A stretch of 64,000 nucleotides of DNA from Enterobacter_D sp963521185. Its GTDB lineage: Bacteria > Pseudomonadota > Gammaproteobacteria > Enterobacterales > Enterobacteriaceae. The position numbers and the translations under genes were made by a program. The notes beneath the pieces were generated by a model that worked only from the letters and a program-made list of their open reading frames with translations, was not told the origin of the DNA and searched no databases. Location of the stretch: the NCBI GenBank assembly GCA_963521185.1, contig CAUQTV010000004.1, positions 372,001 through 436,000 of the forward strand, written 5' to 3'. Every line of letters starts with the position of its first letter. Position 1 is the first letter of the stretch. Shown here one piece after another: positions 8,168 through 17,173 of the stretch.

Positions 8168-8252
8168 TGGTGCCGAAGGCCGGACTCGAACCGGCACGTA
8201 TTTCTACGGTTGATTTTGAATCAACTGCGTCTACCGATTTCGCCACTCCGGC
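8168..8252 (-). tRNA. leuX: tRNA-Leu(CAA)
   Basis: 85 bases including the encoded CCA at 8168-8170. The acceptor stem pairs GCCGGAG with CTTCGGC with one G-U. The anticodon loop is TTCAAAA, giving anticodon CAA. A long variable arm follows, as in leucine tRNAs. The sequence is nearly that of E. coli leuX. leuX is a well-known integration site for P4-like and pathogenicity islands; the foreign genes lie on its 3' side, as expected. No second copy of the tRNA 3' end was found to the left, so the far attachment site must lie outside the window. Confidence 0.97.
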
Positions 8253-8481
8253 ACGGAAGGGGACATACAGATAGCGGGTTGCATTATACCTGTTGCGGAT
8301 CGTCATGCAAGCGATCCGGCGTGCAAGCCCTTCTAAGCGCCGAAAAAAACAGCGGTCTTTCCTGCTCACGCCCGTTCTGCGCGCCTGGCCGCATCATCCT
8401 GTCGTGCTGCTGCACTGTTTACATTTTGCCGCGTTTGTTATCTGATCCTGTTAGTGGTTTACCTAACAGCAGGATGCCGTC

Positions 8482-9504
8482 ATGCGCTTCTATCAGGTCA
8501 GTCCGTCGCTGGAAAACTTCTGGCGCGGCGTGATCCTCTTTGGTAACAATTTTGCGACCTACAAGTTTGCGCTGGCCCATGCGCTGTACGACGTCGAACG
8601 GCGCAACGCGCTGGTGTCCCTCGAAGATCTGGCCGTGCCCTTTAGCCATCATGTCTGCGCGCACCTAAAACAGGCACCGCGCCAGATCCTGAACGACAAA
8701 AAACCGGGCAAGTTTTTGACCGCCTGTTTGCAGTTTACCAATGGCGACATCACGCAGGATGAATTGCTTGCCGTGACCGTGCGTCACGGGTTCTCGGTGG
8801 TGCTGGACGCGTTTCACAACGTCAACGGCGGGGCCATTGACGCACAGTTTTTTATCAATGAGCGGCGAGACAACAAAAGCATCCGGCTGACGGACGAATT
8901 CTATCGCCTGGCGGAGCATCCGCAGTTCCACAATCTTCAGCATGAAACGGACGCGCGCTGGCGGCTGGTGGAAACGGCCTGGGCGCTGGATTTACCGCCG
9001 CAGCTGCTGGATGTCCATTACGATCCCGACGGCGAGACGCTGTTCACGCTGCGCCAGAATGCGCGCATCACACTAACCAGCTGCCGCAACAGCCTCAACG
9101 GCTACCAGAAAGGCCACTGCTTTTACTGCCATGCGCCCATCAGCCTTGTGGCCGGGCATCCGCTGCTGGCCGATGTCGATCACTTTATTCCGCTGGCGGC
9201 GCAGGTGGCGATGCCGGGTGTCAACCTCAACGGCGTATGGAATCTGGTGCTGGCGTGCCAGGCGTGCAACCGGGGCGTTAACGGCAAGTCTGCGCGGGTG
9301 CCGACGCTCGATTTACTGAAGCGTCTGCATGCGCGCAATGAGTATTTTATTAACAGTAAACTGCCGCTGCATGAAGCCATTCTTAATCAGACCGGGCATC
9401 ATGAGCAGAAGCGTCGCGCGTTTTTAAACGCAAACTGGAAGACGGCGCTACACTGCCGTTTTCATCAGTGGCAACCCGTCGCGCAGGGAGAGGTGATTTT
9501 ATAA
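8482..9504 (+). CDS. HNH endonuclease domain protein
   Basis: 340 residues. An HNH/zinc-finger nuclease domain occupies about residues 210-275: C213-x2-C216, the DVDHFIP catalytic segment with His234, Asn254, and C259-x2-C262. The first 200 residues form a helical region I do not recognise, possibly for target binding. The gene overlaps the methyltransferase gene by one base (TAATG), so the two form an operon. It sits just inside the core side of leuX, in a region known for defence and other accessory genes. Base composition is like the core genome. The substrate is unknown. Confidence 0.75.
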   Translation: MRFYQVSPSLENFWRGVILFGNNFATYKFALAHALYDVERRNALVSLEDLAVPFSHHVCAHLKQAPRQILNDKKPGKFLTACLQFTNGDITQDELLAVTVRHGFSVVLDAFHNVNGGAIDAQFFINERRDNKSIRLTDEFYRLAEHPQFHNLQHETDARWRLVETAWALDLPPQLLDVHYDPDGETLFTLRQNARITLTSCRNSLNGYQKGHCFYCHAPISLVAGHPLLADVDHFIPLAAQVAMPGVNLNGVWNLVLACQACNRGVNGKSARVPTLDLLKRLHARNEYFINSKLPLHEAILNQTGHHEQKRRAFLNANWKTALHCRFHQWQPVAQGEVIL

Positions 9505-10082
9505 TGACGCAGGATTACTACCGCCAGCATGCGCAGGCGTTCTTCGACGGCACGGTAAATGTCGATATGGCCGCGCTGTATGCACCCTTTACCGCGCGGC
9601 TTGCGCCCGGTGCTCGCGTGCTGGATGCCGGGTGCGGTTCGGGGCGCGACAGCAAAGCCTTTGTGCAGATGGGTTATCAGGTTGACGCGTTCGATGCCTC
9701 TGCGGAGCTTGCCGCGCTGGCGTCGGCACATGCGGGGATCCCGGTGGCGCAAATGACCTTTGCCGGGGTGGCGGCGGTGGAGACGTTCGACGGGATCTGG
9801 TGCTGCGCGTCGTTGTTGCACGTCAGCGCGGGCGAGTTACCCGCGGTGATGCAGCGCCTGGCCTGGGCGCTTAAGCCGGGCGGCGTGTGGTATGTGTCGT
9901 TTAAATACGGCGATGGGGAGCGCGAAAAAGATGGGCGTCGCTTTACCGATATGCATGAAGAGAGCCTGCGCGGGCTGGTCGCACCCTTGTCAGGCGTGAG
10001 CGTAGCGTCATTGTGGACGACGCAGGATGTGCGGCCAGATCGGGACGAGCGCTGGCTGAACGCGATCCTTCATAAAGCCTAA
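9504..10082 (+). CDS. Class I SAM-dependent methyltransferase
   Basis: 192 residues from the ATG at 9504, which overlaps the stop of the HNH gene and has a GGGAGAGG site upstream; a frame extension to 9468 has no such support. The SAM-binding motif I is DAGCGSGRDS at residues 41-50, followed by VDAFDAS (motif II). The target-recognition motif of DNA adenine or cytosine N-methyltransferases (N/DPPY) is absent, as is a PC motif of C5 enzymes. A small-molecule, RNA or protein substrate is therefore more likely than DNA. Confidence 0.75.
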   Translation: MTQDYYRQHAQAFFDGTVNVDMAALYAPFTARLAPGARVLDAGCGSGRDSKAFVQMGYQVDAFDASAELAALASAHAGIPVAQMTFAGVAAVETFDGIWCCASLLHVSAGELPAVMQRLAWALKPGGVWYVSFKYGDGEREKDGRRFTDMHEESLRGLVAPLSGVSVASLWTTQDVRPDRDERWLNAILHKA

Positions 10083-10158
10083 ACCCCCCTATTGCCAAGT
10101 CCCCCCTGCCACAATGCTCTACACTTCCTAATCAATGCCAACCCTTAAGGAAACTGTG

Positions 10159-11178
10159 ATGAGCATCATAAAAAGTTACGCCGCGCCGCAGGCCGGAGCC
10201 GACCTGGAAGTGTACGAGTACGACGCCGGGGAACTGCTGGCGGGCGATGTGGAAGTGCAGGTGGATTACTGCGGGATCTGCCATTCTGATTTGTCGATGA
10301 TCGACAACGAATGGGGCATGTCGCAATACCCGCTGGTCGCCGGGCATGAGGTGATTGGTCGCGTGGTGGCGCTGGGCAGTGCGGCGCAGGACAAAGGCCT
10401 GAAAGTGGGTCAGCGCGTGGGTATCGGCTGGACGGCGCGCAGCTGTGGGCACTGCGATGCCTGTATCAGCAGCAACCACATTAACTGTCTGGAAGGCGCG
10501 GTGCCGACCATTTTAAACCGGGGTGGCTTTGCCGATAAGCTCCGCGCCGACTGGCAGTGGGTCATTCCGCTGCCGGACAGCATTGATATCGAATCCGCCG
10601 GTCCGCTGCTCTGCGGGGGCATTACGGTGTTCAAACCGCTACTGATGCACCATATCACCGCCACCAGCCGCGTGGGCGTGATTGGTATCGGCGGGCTGGG
10701 GCATATCGCCATCAAGCTGCTGCACGCCATGGGCTGCGAGGTGACGGCGTTTAGCTCCAACCCGGCGAAAGAGACCGAAGTGCGGGCGTTCGGTGCCGAT
10801 TACGTGGTTAACAGCCGCGATCCGGAAGCCTTAAAAGCGCTGGCCGGGCAGTTCGACCTCATCATCAACACCGTCAATGTCGATCTCGACTGGCAGCCGT
10901 ACTTTGAAGCGCTGGCCTACGGTGGCAACTTCCATACCGTTGGCGCGGTGCTCAAGCCGCTGCCGGTACCGGCGTTTACGCTGATTGGTGGGGATCGCAG
11001 CATCTCGGGGTCGGCGACGGGTACGCCGTTTGAACTGCGCAAGCTGATGAAGTTTGCCGGTCGCGCGCAGGTTGCACCGACCACCGAACTGTTCCCGATG
11101 TCGAAAATCAACGAGGCCTTACAGCATGTGCGTGACGGTAAAGCCCGTTATCGCGTGGTGTTAAAAGCCGACTTCTGA
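10159..11178 (+). CDS. ahr: NADPH-dependent aldehyde reductase Ahr
   Basis: 339 residues, very similar to E. coli Ahr (YjgB), a zinc alcohol dehydrogenase family enzyme that reduces medium and long-chain aldehydes with NADPH. Visible features are the catalytic zinc site (GICHSD and GHE), the structural zinc loop (CGHCDACISSNHINC), and the GIGGLGH nucleotide-binding turn near residue 175. The start MSIIKSY at 10159 matches the E. coli start and has an AAGGAAACTG site upstream; an earlier in-frame ATG at 10135 is less likely. It lies near leuX in E. coli as well. Confidence 0.95.
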   Translation: MSIIKSYAAPQAGADLEVYEYDAGELLAGDVEVQVDYCGICHSDLSMIDNEWGMSQYPLVAGHEVIGRVVALGSAAQDKGLKVGQRVGIGWTARSCGHCDACISSNHINCLEGAVPTILNRGGFADKLRADWQWVIPLPDSIDIESAGPLLCGGITVFKPLLMHHITATSRVGVIGIGGLGHIAIKLLHAMGCEVTAFSSNPAKETEVRAFGADYVVNSRDPEALKALAGQFDLIINTVNVDLDWQPYFEALAYGGNFHTVGAVLKPLPVPAFTLIGGDRSISGSATGTPFELRKLMKFAGRAQVAPTTELFPMSKINEALQHVRDGKARYRVVLKADF

Positions 11179-11187
11179 TGTCAAAAA

Positions 11188-11213
11188 CGCCCGGCGACGC
11201 GGGTTGCCGGGCG
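11188..11213. terminator. Intrinsic terminator between ahr and dhaK
   Basis: CGCCCGGC and GCCGGGCG form an eight-pair stem with a ten-base loop. On the minus strand it is followed by TTTTT, so it fits best as the terminator of the dihydroxyacetone kinase gene. It may also stop ahr transcripts arriving from the other side. Confidence 0.7.
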
Positions 11214-11220
11214 CTCTGCT

Positions 11221-12864
11221 CTAGCCTTTTTGCAGTGCCGCAAAGACCTCTGCCACCGCTACCGCACCGGGATCGGTCACCCCGTGCAGATTTTCACTGT
11301 TCACATACGACGAACGCCCTGCGCCCGCTTTTTGCATCGCGGCGGTGCTCTCTGCGCCTTTTTTCGCGGCGGCCACGGCGGCGTTGAGATCGCCCTCGCG
11401 CAGCGCTTCGAGCGCCGGTTGCAGTGCGTCGATCAGCGTGCGGTCACCGAGATCCGCCCCACCGTAGTGTTTCATCTGCGCCAGCCCTTTGAGCAGCGCG
11501 TCGGGCAGCCCCTGGCCGTCGTGAATGGCCTGTCCGGCCGCGGTGAAGAAGATCGACATCAGCACGCCGCTGGAACCGCCCATCACCGTCGCCAGCCGTT
11601 CGCCCACCAGCTGTAACAGCTGTGCGGTGTTGTTAAGCGGCAGCTTGCCGTTCTCCAGCAGTTGCGCGATGTCGCGCGCGCCTTCGGCAAAGGTCGAGCC
11701 GGTATCGCCGTCGCCCACTTTGGCATCGAGCGCGTTCAGGCGGTTCTCAAGGGCGATCAGCGTGTCGGCGGCGGCTTTCACCTGCGCCTTCACCTGCGGG
11801 TTGTCGGAGGGCTGGGTGTCGAGGCTGTCACGAATGGCGCTGTGGCTGACGGTGCGCATCGGCGCGAAAGTCACCGGTTTTTGCCAGCCGACGGTCTCCA
11901 CGTCGGCGCAAATCGCCGTCTCGAAAGTGTCGTTTAAGCGCAGCAGCGAGAGCGAGAAGCCCTTCATGTCCAGCGCGCTGACCAGCGGCGCGGGGCCAAT
12001 CAGATAAGCGATCTGATCTTTTAATGCCGAGTGCGCCAGCTCTTTGGTGAGCAGCGCCATCTCCAGCGCCGAGACGCCGCCTAAATTGTTGATCAGCACC
12101 GCCACCCGGTCGTCACCCACCTGTTCTTTAAGCGGTTTGACGAGGGTGTCGATAAGCTGTTTGCTGTTGTGCGTGTCAACGACGCTGGCACCCGGTTCAC
12201 CGTGAATGCCAAGGCCCAGCTCCACTTTGCCGCGCTGAATGCGCTCTTCTTCTTCCCCGTCGCTGCCCGGCAGGTTGCAGGTCTCCATCGCCAGCCCCAG
12301 GCTCCAGACGTTCTCGCACGCCTGCCGGGCGATGTCGCGCACTTCGCTCAGCGATTTACCGTGCTCGGCGGCATAGCCCGCGATTTTATGTACCAGCGCG
12401 GTACCGGCGATGCCGCGCGGCTGTTTGTTGTCCGGCAGGGCGATGTCGTCGGCGACGATCACCATCTCAACCTTCAGGCCGTAGCGTTTGGCTTTTTCCG
12501 CCGCGAGGCCAAAGTTCAGGCGATCGCCGGTGTAGTTTTTAACGATCAGCAGACAGCCGCGATCGCCGGTCACCGCGACAATGGCGTTCAGCACCGCGTC
12601 CACGCTGGGGGAGGCGAACACGTCGCCGCACACCGCCGCGGTGAGCATCCCTTTGCCTACAAAGCCCGCATGGGCGGGTTCGTGCCCGGAGCCGCCGCCG
12701 GAGATCACCGCTACGCGGCCTTTGCTCCAGTCGCTGCGGGCGACCACGCGGATCGCCGGATCGATATCAAGACGAACAAGATTGGCGTGGGGAGCGGAGA
12801 TGACAAGCCCTTCAATGGCGTCGTTGACCAGCTGCTTGCGGTCATTAAAGAAAAATCTGGACAT
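11221..12864 (-). CDS. dhaK: Dihydroxyacetone kinase, single-chain ATP-dependent type
   Basis: 547 residues, matching the Citrobacter freundii DhaK layout. The DhaK domain (about 1-330) holds the GGGSGHEPAH substrate site and His221 (GIHGEPG), which binds dihydroxyacetone covalently in the family. The DhaL-type ATP-binding domain (about 355-547) holds GDGDTGS at 384-390 and the MGGSSG loop. It phosphorylates dihydroxyacetone to its phosphate with ATP, not through the PTS. No glycerol dehydrogenase or dha regulator is adjacent, so it may serve general scavenging. It is monocistronic, with its own terminator. Confidence 0.93.
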   Translation of the reverse strand: MSRFFFNDRKQLVNDAIEGLVISAPHANLVRLDIDPAIRVVARSDWSKGRVAVISGGGSGHEPAHAGFVGKGMLTAAVCGDVFASPSVDAVLNAIVAVTGDRGCLLIVKNYTGDRLNFGLAAEKAKRYGLKVEMVIVADDIALPDNKQPRGIAGTALVHKIAGYAAEHGKSLSEVRDIARQACENVWSLGLAMETCNLPGSDGEEEERIQRGKVELGLGIHGEPGASVVDTHNSKQLIDTLVKPLKEQVGDDRVAVLINNLGGVSALEMALLTKELAHSALKDQIAYLIGPAPLVSALDMKGFSLSLLRLNDTFETAICADVETVGWQKPVTFAPMRTVSHSAIRDSLDTQPSDNPQVKAQVKAAADTLIALENRLNALDAKVGDGDTGSTFAEGARDIAQLLENGKLPLNNTAQLLQLVGERLATVMGGSSGVLMSIFFTAAGQAIHDGQGLPDALLKGLAQMKHYGGADLGDRTLIDALQPALEALREGDLNAAVAAAKKGAESTAAMQKAGAGRSSYVNSENLHGVTDPGAVAVAEVFAALQKG

Positions 12865-12994
12865 AACTACCTGATAATGTGATTAACCGTAAGCAAAGCA
12901 TAGTCCGCGTAACATAGTCCGCGTAGCAGAGAACGCCGCAAAGTGCAGATTTTTCTATCAGGGGATGACATGAGGGGATGACGCGAGCGGGGTT

Positions 12995-13016
12995 CCCCTC
13001 ACCCGGCGGTGAGGGG
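12995..13016. other. GC-rich hairpin downstream of lptG
   Basis: CCCCTCACC and GGTGAGGGG form a nine-pair stem just past the lptG stop. It lacks a U-tract. It may stabilise the lptFG message or act as a Rho-assisted end. Confidence 0.4.
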
Positions 13017-13022
13017 CAAAAC

Positions 13023-14105
13023 TTACGAGCGGCGTAGCATCAGCCAGAGGCTGATCGCAAAGAACGACGCGCTGGGCAGCAGCGCACCGACAATCGGCGG
13101 AATGCCGTACACCAGCGTCAGCGGGCCAAAGATCTGATCCAGCACATAGAACACAAAACCGAAGCTGATGCCGGTCACCACGCGCACGCCCATGGGCACG
13201 CTGCGCAGCGGGCCAAAGATAAACGACAGCGCCATCAGCATCATCACCGCCACCGACAGCGGCTGGAAGATTTTGCTCCACATGTTGAGCTGGTAACGTC
13301 CGGGATCCTGGCCGCTGGTCTTCAGGTATTTCACATAGTCACGCAGCCCGGAAATGGACAGCGCATCGGGATCTAACGCCACCACGCCCAGTTTGTCCGG
13401 CGTGAGGTTGGTCTTCCAGCTACCGCTCACGGTCTGCTGCCCGGTAACCTGTTTTGGATTGGTGAGGTTGGACTCATCCACCTGAGATAAGCGCCAGGTT
13501 TTAGAGGCGTTATCAAAGGTCGCGGAGGCCGCATAGCGCACCGATTGCAGGCGACGCTGGTCGTTAAAGGTGTAAATACTCACACCACCGAGCGTGGCAT
13601 CACCGGTAACTCGCTCAATGTAAACGAAGTTGTGACCGTCTTTCGCCCACAGGCCTTGCTGGGTTGAGAGTAGCGAGCCGCCGTACATCTGCTGTGCGCG
13701 GTAGTTACGCGCCATCTGCTCGCCCTGCGGTGCAACCCACTCGCCCATCGCCATGGTCAGCAGCACCAGTGGAATAGCGGTTTTCATTACCGCCAGCGCC
13801 ACCTGCATGCGGGTGAAGCCGGAAGCCTGCATCACCACCAGTTCGCTGCGCTGTGCCAGCATGCCGAGGCCCAGCAGTGCGCCTAACAGCGCCGCCATCG
13901 GGAAGAAGATCTGCACGTCTTTCGGCATGCTGAGCAGCGTATACATTCCCGCGCCGAGGGCATCGTAACTGCCCTGCCCTGCGCGTTTTAACTGATCGAC
14001 AAACTTGATAATGCCGGAGAGCGACACCAGCATGAACAGCGTCATCATGATGGTGGTGAAAATGGTTTTACCGATATAACGGTCGAGTACGCCAAATGCC
14101 TGCAT
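13023..14105 (-). CDS. lptG: LPS export ABC transporter permease LptG
   Basis: 360 residues, the same length as E. coli LptG. With LptF and the ATPase LptB2 it extracts lipopolysaccharide from the inner membrane and hands it to LptC. Three membrane helices lie in the first 120 residues and three in the last 90, flanking a periplasmic beta-jellyroll domain. The start MQAFGVLDRYIGK at 14105 matches E. coli MQPFGVLDRYIGK; the longer open frame to 14213 runs inside lptF. The ATG overlaps the lptF stop (TGATG), so the two are translationally coupled. Confidence 0.97.
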   Translation of the reverse strand: MQAFGVLDRYIGKTIFTTIMMTLFMLVSLSGIIKFVDQLKRAGQGSYDALGAGMYTLLSMPKDVQIFFPMAALLGALLGLGMLAQRSELVVMQASGFTRMQVALAVMKTAIPLVLLTMAMGEWVAPQGEQMARNYRAQQMYGGSLLSTQQGLWAKDGHNFVYIERVTGDATLGGVSIYTFNDQRRLQSVRYAASATFDNASKTWRLSQVDESNLTNPKQVTGQQTVSGSWKTNLTPDKLGVVALDPDALSISGLRDYVKYLKTSGQDPGRYQLNMWSKIFQPLSVAVMMLMALSFIFGPLRSVPMGVRVVTGISFGFVFYVLDQIFGPLTLVYGIPPIVGALLPSASFFAISLWLMLRRS

Positions 14106-15205
14106 CACAGCGCTCCTGTACGAGAGAAACGGGCGCGCAGTCGGCGCATCGGCACCGTGTCCCACAGGTTTAAGCCAATTGCCAGCGCCAGATACAGCAG
14201 GTTCACTGCCCACATCCAGATCAGCGGATCGATTTTACCCTTCGCCGCGTTCGACTTCAGCGACGTTTGCAGCAGGAAGAACACCAGATAGAGCAGCATC
14301 GCCGGCAGCATGGACAGCACGCGGCCCTGACGCGGGTTCACCACGCTCAGCGGAACCACCATCAGCGCCATCATAAAGACGGTGAAGACCAGCGTTAAGC
14401 GCCAGTGCAGTTCGGCATTGACACGCGCGTTTTTGGACGTGAGAAGCGCGCCCATGTCCATTTGTTCGGTGTCGTCCGGATCCAGCGCCACGGCCTGATG
14501 GCCGACAATCGCCTGGTAATCCTGGAAGTCGGTAATGCGGAAGTCGCGCAGCAGCGCGGTGCCCTCAAAGCGCGTGCCTTTGGTCAGCGTCACCACCTGC
14601 GAGCCGTCTTTACGCTGCGACAGCTGGCCGGAGTCTGCCACCACCACCGACGGGCGTGCGCTGCCCTTGGTGCGGATTTGCGCAAGAAACACGTCGTTGA
14701 AGCGGCTGCCGTCAACGCTTTCAATAAACAGCACCGAGTTACCGTCAGAGGCCTGTTGGAACTGGCCCTGCGCCAGCGCCGCCATGCCGGGGTTGGCTTT
14801 GGCTTCGGCCAGCACTTCATCCTGATGCCGTGCAGACCACGGCCCGGCGACCATCACGTTGAACGCCGCCACAATGCCGGTAAACAGCGCGAGCACCAGC
14901 GCGGCTTTCACCAGCACGGCTTTGCTCAGGCCACAGGCGTGCATCACGGTGATTTCGCTGTCGGTGTAGAGTTTACCCAACGTCATTAACAGCCCGAGGA
15001 ACAGGCTGAGCGGCAGGATCAGCTGCGCCATCTCAGGCACACCTAATCCCAATAATTGCAGCACCAGATTTGCCGGGATCTCACCATCAACCGCCGCACC
15101 GAGGATCCTGACCAGCTTCTGACAGAAGAAAATCAGAAGCAGGATGAATAGGATCGCAAGTTGGCTTTTGAGCGTCTCCCGCACCAGATATCTTATGATT
15201 ATCAC
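14105..15205 (-). CDS. lptF: LPS export ABC transporter permease LptF
   Basis: 366 residues, as in E. coli. It starts MIIIRYLVRETLKSQLAILF, with the first membrane helix close to the N-terminus. It has the same six-helix plus periplasmic jellyroll design as LptG, and the two form the heterodimeric channel of LptB2FG. It is first in a two-gene leftward operon divergent from pepA. The 267-base gap to pepA should carry both promoters; I did not resolve individual boxes there. Confidence 0.97.
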   Translation of the reverse strand: MIIIRYLVRETLKSQLAILFILLLIFFCQKLVRILGAAVDGEIPANLVLQLLGLGVPEMAQLILPLSLFLGLLMTLGKLYTDSEITVMHACGLSKAVLVKAALVLALFTGIVAAFNVMVAGPWSARHQDEVLAEAKANPGMAALAQGQFQQASDGNSVLFIESVDGSRFNDVFLAQIRTKGSARPSVVVADSGQLSQRKDGSQVVTLTKGTRFEGTALLRDFRITDFQDYQAIVGHQAVALDPDDTEQMDMGALLTSKNARVNAELHWRLTLVFTVFMMALMVVPLSVVNPRQGRVLSMLPAMLLYLVFFLLQTSLKSNAAKGKIDPLIWMWAVNLLYLALAIGLNLWDTVPMRRLRARFSRTGAL

Positions 15206-15472
15206 TATAAATACGCCCGTAAAAACCCGTCTTTTTGCAGGAAAATCGCTTGTTTCATGGCTTAAACGTCATTTATTCTCTTGAGTCGTTGAAAACATCG
15301 CTAAGATTAGAAAAACTCAGCGGATGCGCATTTTAGAATAAGTTCTGACGTGTCGAACCGTAATAACGTTAAGATTAACACGAAGTCACCGCAACAGCGG
15401 ACATGAGTTACGAAAGCTTGCAATTCTATCCGTAGCCATGGCTGTTGTCTTTAAGATTCAGGAGCGTAGTGC

Positions 15473-16984
15473 ATGGAGTTCAGTGTAAAAAGCGGTAGCC
15501 CGGAGAAACAGCGGAGTGCCTGCATCGTCGTCGGCGTGTTTGAACCGCGCAGACTTTCTCCCATCGCCGAACAGCTCGATAAAATCAGCGACGGCTACAT
15601 CAGCGCGCTGCTGCGCCGTGGCGAACTGGAAGGCAAACCGGGCCAGACGTTGTTGCTTCATCACGTGCCTAACGTGTTGTCCGAACGCATTTTGCTGATT
15701 GGCTGCGGTAAAGAGCGCGAGCTGGATGAGCGTCAGTACAAGCAGGTTATTCAGAAAACCATCAATACCCTGAATGATACCGGATCCATGGAAGCGGTGT
15801 GCTTCCTGACCGAACTGCACGTTAAAGGGCGCAACACCTACTGGAAAGTGCGCCAGGCGGTAGAGACAGCGAAAGAGTCGCTGTACAGCTTCGATCAGTT
15901 GAAAACCAATAAAAGCGAGCCGCGTCGTCCGCTGCGTAAAATGGTCTTCAACGTGCCCACGCGCCGTGAACTGACCAGCGGTGAGCGCGCTATTCAGCAC
16001 GGTCTGGCGATCGCCGCCGGTATTAAAGCGGCAAAAGATCTCGGCAATATGCCGCCGAACATCTGTAACGCGGGCTATCTCGCCTCGCAGGCACGCCAGC
16101 TGGCGGACGCCTACAGCAAAAACGTCATCACCCGTGTGATTGGCGAGCAGCAAATGAAAGAGCTGGGCATGCACTCCTACCTGGCGGTCGGTAACGGTTC
16201 GCAAAACGAATCGCTGATGTCGGTGATTGAATATAAAGGCAATGCCGATGAAGACGCCCGTCCGATTGTGCTGGTGGGTAAAGGCCTGACCTTCGACTCC
16301 GGCGGTATCTCCATCAAGCCTGCCGAAGGCATGGACGAGATGAAATACGACATGTGCGGCGCGGCGGCGGTGTACGGCGTGATGCGCATGGTGGCGGAGC
16401 TGCAACTGCCGCTGAACGTCATTGGCGTGCTGGCGGGCTGTGAAAACATGCCTGGCGGTCGCGCATACCGTCCGGGCGATGTGCTGACCACCATGTCCGG
16501 CCAGACTGTTGAAGTGCTCAATACCGACGCCGAAGGCCGTCTGGTGCTGTGCGATGTGCTGACCTACGTCGAGCGTTTTGAACCGGAAGCGGTGATTGAC
16601 GTCGCGACGCTGACCGGCGCATGCGTGATTGCGCTGGGCCACCACATCACCGGCCTGATGTCGAACCACAATCCGCTGGCGCATGAGCTGATTGGCGCGT
16701 CCGAACAGGCGGGTGACCGCGCATGGCGTCTGCCGCTTGGCGATGAGTTCCACGAACAGCTGGAATCGAACTTCGCGGATATGGCGAACATCGGCGGCCG
16801 TCCTGGCGGTGCCATCACCGCAGGCTGCTTCCTGTCTCGCTTTGCGCGTAAGTACAACTGGGCGCACCTGGACATCGCCGGTACCGCATGGCGCTCCGGT
16901 AAAGCCAAAGGTGCCACCGGGCGTCCGGTCGCGCTGCTGTCGCAGTTCCTGCTGAACCGCGCCGGGTTTACTGGCGAAGAGTAA
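15473..16984 (+). CDS. pepA: Leucyl aminopeptidase PepA
   Basis: 503 residues, the E. coli PepA length. The M17 signature NTDAEGRL lies near residue 350, and the metal-binding GLTFDSGGISIKP segment near residue 275. PepA is a hexameric manganese/zinc aminopeptidase. It also binds DNA: with ArgR it takes part in cer/Xer recombination, and it represses carAB. A GGAG lies upstream of the ATG at 15473. PepA's link to pyrimidine and arginine control is notable given the argI, arc and pyrBI genes further along. Confidence 0.97.
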   Translation: MEFSVKSGSPEKQRSACIVVGVFEPRRLSPIAEQLDKISDGYISALLRRGELEGKPGQTLLLHHVPNVLSERILLIGCGKERELDERQYKQVIQKTINTLNDTGSMEAVCFLTELHVKGRNTYWKVRQAVETAKESLYSFDQLKTNKSEPRRPLRKMVFNVPTRRELTSGERAIQHGLAIAAGIKAAKDLGNMPPNICNAGYLASQARQLADAYSKNVITRVIGEQQMKELGMHSYLAVGNGSQNESLMSVIEYKGNADEDARPIVLVGKGLTFDSGGISIKPAEGMDEMKYDMCGAAAVYGVMRMVAELQLPLNVIGVLAGCENMPGGRAYRPGDVLTTMSGQTVEVLNTDAEGRLVLCDVLTYVERFEPEAVIDVATLTGACVIALGHHITGLMSNHNPLAHELIGASEQAGDRAWRLPLGDEFHEQLESNFADMANIGGRPGGAITAGCFLSRFARKYNWAHLDIAGTAWRSGKAKGATGRPVALLSQFLLNRAGFTGEE

Positions 16985-16990
16985 GTTTGT

Positions 16991-17024
16991 TTGTCGGATG
17001 GCGCTACGCTTATCCGACCTACAA
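16991..17024. repeat. REP-type palindrome downstream of pepA
   Basis: TTGTCGGATGGCGCTACGC followed by its imperfect complement ending at 17024. It is a typical REP unit in an intergenic gap and likely protects the 3' end of the pepA message. Confidence 0.7.
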
Positions 17025-17042
17025 GTTCGAGCAATAAGAACT

Positions 17043-17171
17043 CTATACCCTATGGATTTCGAGTTGCATCGCGGCGGCAACTGAGCAAATCCCCAGGAGC
17101 ATAGTTGACTATGTGACTGGGGTGCGTGAAGGCAGCCAACAATGAGGCAACTTGAAAGACGACGGGTATAG
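17043..17171. repeat. ERIC element (intergenic repeat unit)
   Basis: 129 bases bounded by CTATACCC and GGGTATAG inverted ends. The centre carries the diagnostic ERIC core, CCCCAGGAGC, then a short stem and GTGACTGGGGTGCG. The flanks GTTGCATCGCGGCGGCAACTG and GGCAACTTGAAAGAC also match the ERIC consensus. The element ends two bases before the holC start codon, so its last bases form the holC leader. Confidence 0.93.
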
Positions 17172-17173
17172 TT

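Noticed and set aside
8482..10082. HNH nuclease and methyltransferase as a restriction-modification system
   Set aside because: The methyltransferase has only the SAM-binding motif and lacks N/DPPY or the C5 PC motif, so a DNA-methylase role is not supported.
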